Shown here one piece after another: positions 14,433-18,781 of a stretch of DNA of 20,322 nt (position 1 is the first letter of the stretch; each line of letters starts with the position of its first letter). Below the pieces are notes generated by a model. It did not search any database, was not told the DNA's origin, and saw only the letters and a list, made by a program, of their open reading frames with translations. This DNA comes from a virus. The stretch lies in IMG/VR virus record IMGVR_UViG_3300010883_000677, positions 1 through 20,322 of that record; one strand, written 5' to 3'. Position numbers and translations under genes: made by a program.

Positions 14433-14978
14433 TCACCCACTGTCTTCTCCCTTGTAGCGGTCATCAAAGACTGCCTTGTCTTCTTCCATGCTCCACTGGA
14501 GCAGAGCCATAGCGTGCCACGCCACAGCAGTCATATGGTGAGAGCCAGAAGGGCCATCTATGTCCTCACCGCTCAGCCACGCCAGAGCATGACGCTGGAG
14601 AGCAGCATACGACTTCGACCACTCGAAGCCCTTGCGCCAGTTGTTGGACTGGTACTTGCCCACTGTGCCATTGCCGCCATTCTTCCCATAGTGCTCAGCC
14701 AGAGCCTGGAGAGCTTCAGGAGGAATGAGGTCATGGCGTTCCAGCTTGGTGCCTTTGACTCCACCAGTGGTGGAAGTGGAGGAGGTCTCTCCTGGTGAGG
14801 TCAGCTCCACTGGAGCGCTCTTGAGTTGCTCCAACTCATTGAGCCTGGAGGCCCTTCCCAGAGCAACGCTCTGGTCACTGAAGGCCTGGTCCTGAGCAGT
14901 GATGTCATCCTGGTTGGTGACCATCCAACGTTGATCGGACACCCTCACCACCATCCATGGGTGGGTGAGGTCAATCAT
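14433..14978 (-). CDS. dATP/dGTP diphosphohydrolase-like protein (DUF5664 type)
   Basis: A 181-residue protein. After a variable N-terminus it shows the family block: KGTKLERHDLIPPEAL (75-90), a Gly-rich turn, NNWRKGFEWSKSYAALQRH (112-130), GEDIDGPSGSHH (137-148) and an AVAWHAMALLQW helix (151-162). The His and Glu/Asp residues would hold metal. Relatives are named for splitting dATP or dGTP; in 2-aminoadenine phages a related activity trims the dGTP pool. The start is the ATG at 14978, overlapping the nuclease stop by 4 nt with GGAG upstream; a GTG nine nt earlier is less likely. Its role here is probably adjusting nucleotide pools. Confidence 0.66.
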   Translation of the reverse strand: MIDLTHPWMVVRVSDQRWMVTNQDDITAQDQAFSDQSVALGRASRLNELEQLKSAPVELTSPGETSSTSTTGGVKGTKLERHDLIPPEALQALAEHYGKNGGNGTVGKYQSNNWRKGFEWSKSYAALQRHALAWLSGEDIDGPSGSHHMTAVAWHAMALLQWSMEEDKAVFDDRYKGEDSG

Positions 14979-15757
14979 GCCAACCACTCCTCAGGATCAA
15001 TAGCATCACCAATGACAGTCTTGGCAATGGACTTGTCCCACTGCCAGACCTTGATGAGGGCAGTGAAGACCTCCATCAGCTTGTCACGATCAAAGAGGAC
15101 AGGGATGAATTGCCACCCGTCAGGGACAATGTGGAGAACAGCCGCACCGGCCAGCTCAGGCATGGGAGTCTTGTTGCCATCCTTGTCCATGAGCCAAGGA
15201 GCAGCTCCATAGGCATTGAGCTGGAGAGCCACCTCCGGGAAGACACCAGACCTGGTGGTCTTGTTGTCACCAATGATGACCTCATCTCCAATCTTGGCAA
15301 TCCAGTCAAAGCTGCCAGCGTAGGCAGGATCATCACTCCAGACAGTACCCTCCAAGTGGAGGAACTCTGGCTGGAAGGTATCCACAAAGGACTGGAAGTG
15401 AGTGGCGAATATCTCCATATCTGGATGGAGCTTGCCAGTCGGCACCCCTCCAGCCATGTCCTCAAAGATGACATGAGCATCAGTGCCTCTGGCGGCAGCA
15501 GCTCCGGTGTTCCGCATGGGCGCCCTCTTCAAGTAGTCAATGGCACCCTGCTTGTCTCCTGCCAGGGCCATGCCTATCCATGAGCCTGCATGATCCACCG
15601 CTGTCTCAGCCACCAGCTTGGCAGCCCAGAACTTGAGGAATGGCTTAGGCAGCATATCCAGGACAGAGGTGACTCCTGGGACTTTGTCTCCTGTCTCTGG
15701 GTGAACGTAGAGACGAGACCCTCCACGCTTGATGGTTGCGACTTTCGGTGTTGTCAT
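14975..15757 (-). CDS. RecB/Cas4-like PD-(D/E)XK exonuclease
   Basis: A 260-residue nuclease of the RecB-like group. Motifs: GTDAH with H95, GSFD with D151, IIGDNKT with D164 and K166, and QLNAY with Q179 and Y183. I see no cysteine cluster for the iron-sulphur site of true Cas4, so it is better called RecB-like. In phages such enzymes resect DNA ends for recombination or process replication products. The ATG at 15757 has AAAGGA upstream; the open frame continues further but has no supported start and crosses promoter-like copy D, which lies 26 nt before this ATG. First gene of the replication cluster. Confidence 0.82.
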   Translation of the reverse strand: MTTPKVATIKRGGSRLYVHPETGDKVPGVTSVLDMLPKPFLKFWAAKLVAETAVDHAGSWIGMALAGDKQGAIDYLKRAPMRNTGAAAARGTDAHVIFEDMAGGVPTGKLHPDMEIFATHFQSFVDTFQPEFLHLEGTVWSDDPAYAGSFDWIAKIGDEVIIGDNKTTRSGVFPEVALQLNAYGAAPWLMDKDGNKTPMPELAGAAVLHIVPDGWQFIPVLFDRDKLMEVFTALIKVWQWDKSIAKTVIGDAIDPEEWLA

Positions 15758-15776
15758 GAGTGTTCCTTTGTTGCGG

Positions 15777-15833
15777 TCAATTAGGTATCCCCAGAAGGGG
15801 TTGAGACTGTGCGCCAGCGTTGAGTTTATCCAT
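15777..15833 (-). CDS. Possible leaderless 18-codon peptide
   Basis: An ATG at 15833 stands exactly 7 nt after a good -10 (TATACA, 15846-15841), the spacing seen at the other mini-genes. The frame (MDKLNAGAQSQPLLGIPN) ends just before the RecB-like ribosome site and runs through copy D. The -35 is weak. It may be a regulatory peptide or a chance frame. Confidence 0.25.
   Translation of the reverse strand: MDKLNAGAQSQPLLGIPN
15784..15812 (-). promoter_or_regulatory. Promoter-like element, copy D
   Basis: GCACAG (15812-15807), 17 bp, GATACC (15789-15784). A CCCC-TTCT-GGGG hairpin sits in the spacer. It is 26 nt before the RecB-like ATG, which leaves room for a short leader with the AAAGGA ribosome site. 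Confidence 0.62.
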
Positions 15834-15890
15834 CTAAAGATGTATAGGCCTAGTTGCCAGATTAGGGCATGTTCCTGCCTTCCCACCAAA

Positions 15891-15922
15891 GCGAAAGAAA
15901 CCCCCCGACCGAAGCCGGAGGG
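15891..15922 (-). terminator. Intrinsic terminator T1 (UUCG loop)
   Basis: On the minus strand, CCCTCCGGC-TTCG-GTCGGGGGG forms a 9-bp stem with two G-T pairs and a UUCG tetraloop, followed by TTTCTTTCGC. On the plus strand the same bases give A-C mismatches, so it works for leftward transcription. It closes the gene at 15968-16222. Confidence 0.85.
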
Positions 15923-15967
15923 TTCCTAGAGCCCTAGCGGGCGCCCCTTAAAGCTTGCCCGTGGCAC

Positions 15968-16222
15968 TCATGGTGCTACAAGGAACCCGTCGGCGTCAGT
16001 AGCCCAGCCTTCGGCGTCGATGTAGTCGACCATGTAGGCCAGAATCGCCACCCCGCCGGTAGGCATCAAGGGATCGTCGTCGCTTTCCGCAGCGATCTCG
16101 CAAAGGACTGAGGCTTCCCAAGAGTCGTGTCGAGGTGCACCTATCAAAGCGTCGATTGCGTCGTACGCAGCGTTAAGTTCTTCCGCTGTGGCGGCCATCG
16201 GGTTGTTCGGGGTGTTGTTCAT
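15968..16222 (-). CDS. Leaderless small acidic protein, cassette 1
   Basis: An 84-residue acidic protein (MNNTPNNPMAATAEELNAAY at the start, a EIAAESDDDPLMP middle, ending DADGFLVAP). No family recognised. The ATG at 16222 is chosen because a sigma70-like promoter ends 7 nt before it (-10 TATAGT, 16235-16230), so transcription should begin at or near the A of ATG; no ribosome site is present. It ends just before terminator T1, so it is an independent one-gene unit. CpG content is high. An early host-takeover or defence-blocking role is possible, by position only. Confidence 0.65.
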   Translation of the reverse strand: MNNTPNNPMAATAEELNAAYDAIDALIGAPRHDSWEASVLCEIAAESDDDPLMPTGGVAILAYMVDYIDAEGWATDADGFLVAP

Positions 16223-16229
16223 GAATAGA

Positions 16230-16258
16230 ACTATACAGGCACCACACACCAGCAACAA
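16230..16258 (-). promoter_or_regulatory. Leaderless promoter of cassette 1
   Basis: -35 TTGTTG (16258-16253), 17-bp spacer, -10 TATAGT (16235-16230), then 7 nt and the ATG at 16222. About 70 bp around it are nearly identical to the cassette 2 promoter. Confidence 0.75.
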
Positions 16259-16269
16259 CCTCGACACAA

Positions 16270-16287
16270 AAGAAACCCGAAACTTTC
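16270..16287 (-). repeat. 18-bp upstream box, copy 1
   Basis: GAAAGTTTCGGGTTTCTT on the minus strand. It is identical at 16589-16606 and 17030-17047, each time 47-48 bp before the ATG of a leaderless gene and 12 or so bp beyond the -35. Fixed spacing suggests a binding site for an activator or repressor. Confidence 0.65.
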
Positions 16288-16299
16288 CCACCAAACAAA

Positions 16300-16331
16300 A
16301 CGAAAGAAACCCCCCGACCGAAGCCGGAGGG
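16300..16331 (-). terminator. Intrinsic terminator T2 (UUCG loop)
   Basis: Same 22-nt hairpin as T1, base for base, followed on the minus strand by TTTCTTTCG. It closes the gene at 16365-16541 just before the box and promoter of cassette 1. Confidence 0.85.
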
Positions 16332-16364
16332 TTCCTAGAGACCTAGCGGGCGCCTATTTGGCAA

Positions 16365-16541
16365 CTAGGCCATATCGGCGGTGTGCAGGTGAGCTATCAG
16401 TAGGCCGCTCTTAGTTTCCGAGACTGCCCGGTTGCAGACTGAGCAGAGACCGCTGTGGATTTCGCCGGACCCTGCACATGCTGGGCGATCCATGCCGACT
16501 GTCTTGGTGGGGTGCTGGTGGGCGGTGCGTGTGGTGTTCAT
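16365..16541 (-). CDS. Leaderless small zinc-finger-like protein, cassette 2
   Basis: A 58-residue protein. Residues 19-37 read RPACAGSGEIHSGLCSVCN, with C22, H29, C33 and C36 as a likely zinc site, and H49 and H52 near the end. It resembles very small actinobacterial zinc proteins, but the partner is unknown. The ATG at 16541 stands 7 nt after a TATAGT -10, so the mRNA is probably leaderless. A longer frame runs through the promoter but is rejected, because the same promoter DNA serves cassettes whose frames differ. Flanked by T2 downstream and T3 upstream. Confidence 0.68.
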   Translation of the reverse strand: MNTTRTAHQHPTKTVGMDRPACAGSGEIHSGLCSVCNRAVSETKSGLLIAHLHTADMA

Positions 16542-16548
16542 GTATAGA

Positions 16549-16577
16549 ACTATATAGGCACCACACACCAACACCAA
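16549..16577 (-). promoter_or_regulatory. Leaderless promoter of cassette 2
   Basis: -35 TTGGTG (16577-16572), 17-bp spacer, -10 TATAGT (16554-16549), 7 nt, ATG at 16541. Differs from the cassette 1 promoter at only a few positions. Confidence 0.77.
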
Positions 16578-16588
16578 CCTCGACACGA

Positions 16589-16606
16589 AAGAAACCCGAA
16601 ACTTTC
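16589..16606 (-). repeat. 18-bp upstream box, copy 2
   Basis: Identical to the boxes at 16270-16287 and 17030-17047; 48 bp before the cassette 2 ATG. Confidence 0.65.
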
Positions 16607-16613
16607 CCACCAA

Positions 16614-16646
16614 AGCGAAAGAAACCCCCCGACCGAAGCCGGAGGG
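16614..16646 (-). terminator. Intrinsic terminator T3 (UUCG loop)
   Basis: Third copy of the same hairpin (16646-16625) with its T-rich tail. It closes the unit made of the genes at 16738-16983 and 16658-16741. Confidence 0.85.
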
Positions 16647-16656
16647 TTCCTAGAGC

Positions 16657-16701
16657 CCTAGGGCGAGGTCCTACCCCCGACGGCACCTAGGGCGAGGTCC
16701 T
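16657..16701 (-). repeat. 16-bp direct repeat pair
   Basis: CCTAGGGCGAGGTCCT at 16657-16672 and 16686-16701, 29 bp apart start to start, inside the 27-codon frame. Related CCTAGCGGGCGCC runs follow T1 and T2. Confidence 0.7.
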
Positions 16702-16741
16702 CTTCCGCCCGGTAGATGTCTGGTGTTGCTGTGTTGTTCAT
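16658..16741 (-). CDS. Possible 27-residue peptide coupled to cassette 3
   Basis: The ATG at 16741 overlaps the stop of the cassette 3 gene by 4 nt. The peptide begins MNNTATPDIYRAEEDLALGA; its MNNT start echoes cassettes 1 and 2. It contains the 16-bp direct repeat and stops just before T3. The coupling favours translation, but the length is small and no homology is recognised. Confidence 0.4.
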   Translation of the reverse strand: MNNTATPDIYRAEEDLALGAVGGRTSP

Positions 16742-16983
16742 CGGTGGTCTTCAGAGTCGATGTGGCCTAGGCATCCATCGTGTAGCTGGGCTGCGTCCCA
16801 TTCGCCCGCCCAGAAGAAGGAGTCCTGCTCGAAAGCGTTCTCCAGGTAACCGTAGTATCCGCTGCGGTCAGTCTCGTTGCCGACATAGGTCACGTCTGGG
16901 TCGGGGAGGTTCGAGAAGTCAAGAGCTTCTCTCCACTGGGTCCAGGTTTGGCCTGCGCTGTTGATGTGTGTGGTGGGTTCCAT
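16738..16983 (-). CDS. Leaderless small acidic protein, cassette 3
   Basis: An 81-residue, acidic, aromatic-rich protein (WTQWREALDF, GYYGYLENAFEQDSFFW, then a His/Asp-rich end). Function unknown. The ATG at 16983 lies 7 nt after the -10 TACGGT, giving a leaderless mRNA as in cassettes 1 and 2, and the 18-bp box lies 47 bp upstream. The protein itself is not similar to those of cassettes 1 and 2, so the shared parts are regulatory, not coding. Confidence 0.65.
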   Translation of the reverse strand: MEPTTHINSAGQTWTQWREALDFSNLPDPDVTYVGNETDRSGYYGYLENAFEQDSFFWAGEWDAAQLHDGCLGHIDSEDHR

Positions 16984-16990
16984 GTAGATA

Positions 16991-17019
16991 ACCGTACACA
17001 GTGAGTGGTACGAAACCAA
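16991..17019 (-). promoter_or_regulatory. Leaderless promoter of cassette 3
   Basis: -35 TTGGTT (17019-17014), 17 bp, -10 TACGGT (16996-16991), 7 nt, ATG at 16983. The spacer is unlike the other two, so the hexamers and spacing are conserved while the rest is not. Confidence 0.6.
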
Positions 17020-17029
17020 CGTCAGGTAG

Positions 17030-17047
17030 AAGAAACCCGAAACTTTC
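17030..17047 (-). repeat. 18-bp upstream box, copy 3
   Basis: Identical to copies 1 and 2; 47 bp before the cassette 3 ATG. Flanking bases differ, so conservation is limited to the box. Confidence 0.65.
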
Positions 17048-17088
17048 TTCAGGCCCCGTACCGAGTCCTCAGCTGGAACTCATGGCTG

Positions 17089-17145
17089 CTATTTGACCCA
17101 AAGGATCGTGGACAGAACGATAAGACCCATAAGTAGAGGGAGCAT
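17089..17145 (-). CDS. 18-residue hydrophobic micropeptide
   Basis: MLPLLMGLIVLSTILWVK: one continuous hydrophobic segment long enough to enter a membrane. The ATG at 17145 shares one base with the stop of the 37-codon gene (TGATG), and GAGGAGG lies 7 nt upstream, an excellent ribosome site for a frame this short. Role unknown. Confidence 0.5.
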   Translation of the reverse strand: MLPLLMGLIVLSTILWVK

Positions 17146-17258
17146 CAAGACACCTCCTCAGCGCTACGGCGACGCCCGGCCCAGAATGGGCTGAGACTGT
17201 GCGCTGCTGTCTCTTCTTTGATGGTGGTGGTGGTTGAGCTGGCCTGCGTGCGGGTCAT
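17145..17258 (-). CDS. Leaderless 37-residue basic peptide
   Basis: The ATG at 17258 lies 7 nt after -10 TACAGT, the same spacing as the three cassettes. The peptide starts MTRTQASSTTTTIKEETAAH and ends in an Arg-rich AGRRRSAEEVS. Its middle (HSLSPFW) is encoded by the decayed promoter-like copy E. It is coupled to the membrane micropeptide after it. No family recognised; it could be a leader peptide for that micropeptide. Confidence 0.5.
   Translation of the reverse strand: MTRTQASSTTTTIKEETAAHSLSPFWAGRRRSAEEVS
17174..17202 (-). promoter_or_regulatory. Promoter-like element, copy E, -10 part missing
   Basis: GCACAG (17202-17197), the TCTCA after it and TTCTGGG match copy D, but the -10 position reads CCGGGC. 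A GCCCA-TTC-TGGGC hairpin is kept. It is probably a decayed copy, or shows that the left half has its own function. Confidence 0.35.
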
Positions 17259-17265
17259 GTCCAAC

Positions 17266-17293
17266 ACTGTATCAGCCTGAGGAGCAATGCCAA
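17266..17293 (-). promoter_or_regulatory. Leaderless promoter next to the long inverted repeat
   Basis: -35 TTGGCA (17293-17288), 16 bp, -10 TACAGT (17271-17266), 7 nt, ATG at 17258. The -35 is only 8 bp from the edge of the 116-bp inverted repeat, so that repeat could act as its operator. Confidence 0.65.
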
Positions 17294-17301
17294 CCTCTCT
17301 G

Positions 17302-17417
17302 AACCCATGACGTTATGACGATAGAGAGGTCATTATGAGGTCTCTACCAAAAAGAGATAATTATAGAATTCGGTAGAGACCAAAAATCATCTCTGTATCG
17401 TCATAACGTCATGGGTT
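17302..17417. repeat. 116-bp long inverted repeat with AT-rich core
   Basis: Perfect 22-bp outer arms, 17302-17323 and 17396-17417 (AACCCATGACGTTATGACGA followed by TA and its complement). Inside are imperfect arms and a perfect 10-bp pair GGTCTCTACC (17339-17348) / GGTAGAGACC (17372-17381). The centre (17349-17371) is nearly all A and T. It separates the late-operon terminator from the first early-type promoter. Candidate roles: operator, replication origin or recombination site. No coding frame is evident. Confidence 0.85.
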
Positions 17418-17420
17418 ACA

Positions 17421-17469
17421 ACGCAAAGAGGGCCCTGCCTTCACTCTGGTGAGTGGTGACAGGGCCCTC
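17421..17469 (-). terminator. Terminator of the tail operon
   Basis: GAGGGCCCTG / CAGGGCCCTC (10 bp, 17428-17437 with 17460-17469) and an inner CACTC/GAGTG stem, followed on the minus strand by TTTGCGTTG. It lies 39 nt after the stop of the last tail-operon gene. The tail is only modestly T-rich, but the stem is very stable. Confidence 0.75.
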
Positions 17470-17508
17470 AGGGCTAACTAGTTCTCTCCAGGATGAACCT
17501 GGTGGAGG

Positions 17509-17748
17509 TCACTCCATCTCAGAGTCCTCATCCAAGAAGGCAGAGGTGGCAGCCACGATGTCCTCAAAGATGACAACGTCAGCCAGCGGCACAGTCTTGG
17601 CCCTGACAGCCTCACCAGTTCCCAGGACAGCACCAACCACCATCAGCCAGAGGGCAGTGGGGATGTCTGGGTTGTAATGGGCCACCACTGACATGATGGC
17701 AGTGGCTATGGCGTAGAGCCTCACAGGCTCAAAGGACATCCATCTCAT
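17509..17748 (-). CDS. Small membrane protein at the end of the tail operon (holin-like)
   Basis: A 79-residue protein: FEPVRLYAIATAIMSVVAHY (about 6-25) and TALWLMVVGAVLGTGEAV (about 31-48) are two membrane segments, followed by an acidic tail (FLDEDSEME). Size, topology and the position after the tail genes fit a holin or a holin accessory of actinophages, but no motif is decisive. The start at 17748 overlaps the previous stop by 4 nt. It is the last gene before the operon terminator. The endolysin is some 12 kb away, so lysis genes are split. Confidence 0.65.
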   Translation of the reverse strand: MRWMSFEPVRLYAIATAIMSVVAHYNPDIPTALWLMVVGAVLGTGEAVRAKTVPLADVVIFEDIVAATSAFLDEDSEME

Positions 17749-18038
17749 GGGAACAGCTCCTCAAGGTGTCTAATTCTAGCTTCATCAACCGCTACCTTTA
17801 TAGATAGAGCGGTCACCTTATCGTGCAGATCTTCGCAGTAGGCATCGATCTTATCTATCGAAGTTTCGAGCCTCGCCAAACCTACAGTCAAGCCTTTGAT
17901 CATCGCTACGACCTCACTCCTTGCGGAGTCTCGCCGTAGCTCTGCCTTCATGTTGCTAGCGTTCTTCAGAAGTGGTACCGCAGCTATCAGGGCCACAACC
18001 ACAGGGACACACAGGAGCAGCCAATCAGATACAGTCAT
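17745..18038 (-). CDS. Membrane-anchored coiled-coil protein (holin-like or lysis accessory)
   Basis: A 97-residue protein with one N-terminal membrane segment (about 4-25, LLLCVPVVVALIAAVPLL) followed by a long helical region (ARSEVVAMIKGLTVGLARLE, then DKIDAYCEDLHDKVTALSIK) with heptad-like spacing, probably a coiled coil. The layout recalls phage membrane proteins near holins, or spanin-like anchors, but the identity is uncertain. Overlaps both neighbours by 4 nt. CpG content is high, like the gene before it and unlike the one at 18781-19875. Confidence 0.62.
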   Translation of the reverse strand: MTVSDWLLLCVPVVVALIAAVPLLKNASNMKAELRRDSARSEVVAMIKGLTVGLARLETSIDKIDAYCEDLHDKVTALSIKVAVDEARIRHLEELFP

Positions 18039-18781
18039 GCTCCAGCCACTAGCCCGCCGGTAGTAGCTGTGACTGCTTCCACGTCGCAGAGAGCCAGACC
18101 GCGAGGCTCATACACATTTATGTCAGCGGTAGAGCCTGCGCTGCGGCGAGCGTACACCCCAATGTTGAACGGTCCGGCGCCTAACGTGTGTGCGTGGTCC
18201 CACTTCAGGTCCACGGTCCATTGTGTCCGAGTGCTGCCGGGCATAGACACAGTATCGGTTTGGGTGGAACCCTCGATTTTTATGTAAAGCTCAGCAGTGT
18301 CCGCAGCGTTGAGAGTCACTATCAGCGACGACTGCATGGCGTCAGCGTCTAGCGCCCAAATTCGGGCGTCATAAACTTTAACGAACGATGCCGACGAAGT
18401 CGAGAACAGCGTACCAGCTGGACCCAATCGCCAAGGATGTGAACGTTGAGGGATACCGACGCCTTTACCGTCAGCGAACTTTGCCACAGAATACCCGGCA
18501 GCGTTGCGGACTCTGAAGCCAAGCTCATCGACAGTGGCGCCAGCGAATTCTCCAGCCACAACAATCTCATTGCCTGAAGTGTCCTTGACTCGTATGCCAT
18601 GGTAGCCAGCTGCGTACTCACCCAAGCTGACAATCTCATTGCCACTCTCATCGAGGATGCGTAACGCTCCACCCTCAATGGAGGAGCTGAGCAGCTGAGG
18701 GCTACGCTCCAACGCTGCCAGCCTGCGCTTCAGGCTGATTATCTCATCTTCCAGAGAGTGTGGTAAAGCTGGGTCGAGCAT
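18035..18781 (-). CDS. Minor tail protein, probable tip or receptor-contact component
   Basis: A 248-residue protein. A short helical start (LEDEIISLKRRLAALERSPQ, about 10-29) that could trimerise leads to two similar strands (RILDESGNEIVSLGEY and RVKDTSGNEIVVAGEF), then a C-terminal beta-rich domain with many Ser, Thr and Ala. This coiled start plus repeated ESGNEIV/TSGNEIV strands is common in actinophage minor tail proteins. The start at 18781 shares one base with the preceding stop (TGATG). CpG-rich, in contrast to the tail gene before it, which suggests module exchange as expected for host-contact genes. Confidence 0.62.
   Translation of the reverse strand: MLDPALPHSLEDEIISLKRRLAALERSPQLLSSSIEGGALRILDESGNEIVSLGEYAAGYHGIRVKDTSGNEIVVAGEFAGATVDELGFRVRNAAGYSVAKFADGKGVGIPQRSHPWRLGPAGTLFSTSSASFVKVYDARIWALDADAMQSSLIVTLNAADTAELYIKIEGSTQTDTVSMPGSTRTQWTVDLKWDHAHTLGAGPFNIGVYARRSAGSTADINVYEPRGLALCDVEAVTATTGGLVAGA

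Noticed and set aside
16223-16294. N-terminal extension of the cassette 1 and 2 proteins reading as a hydrophobic leader (K-F-R-V-S-F-V-S-R...)
   Set aside because: The frame runs through the -35, -10 and 18-bp box, which are also present in cassette 3 in a different frame. A leaderless start at the internal ATG fits all cassettes.
15841-17050. CRISPR array suggested by repeated blocks
   Set aside because: The repeats are terminators, promoters and boxes about 320 bp apart with genes between them, not short repeats with regular spacers.
1821-17202. A recurring peptide (H-x-x-x-P-F-W-G-Y-L) readable in copies B, C, D and partly E, in frame with downstream ATGs in B, C and D
   Set aside because: Copy C has a stop just before it and no start codon in between, copy A has a one-base length change, and copy E breaks the motif. 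The DNA pattern explains all copies better than a translated peptide.
17302-17417. An insertion sequence or transposon end pair
   Set aside because: No transposase frame lies between or near the arms, and I see no clear target-site duplication outside them. The element is only 116 bp; a MITE cannot be fully excluded.
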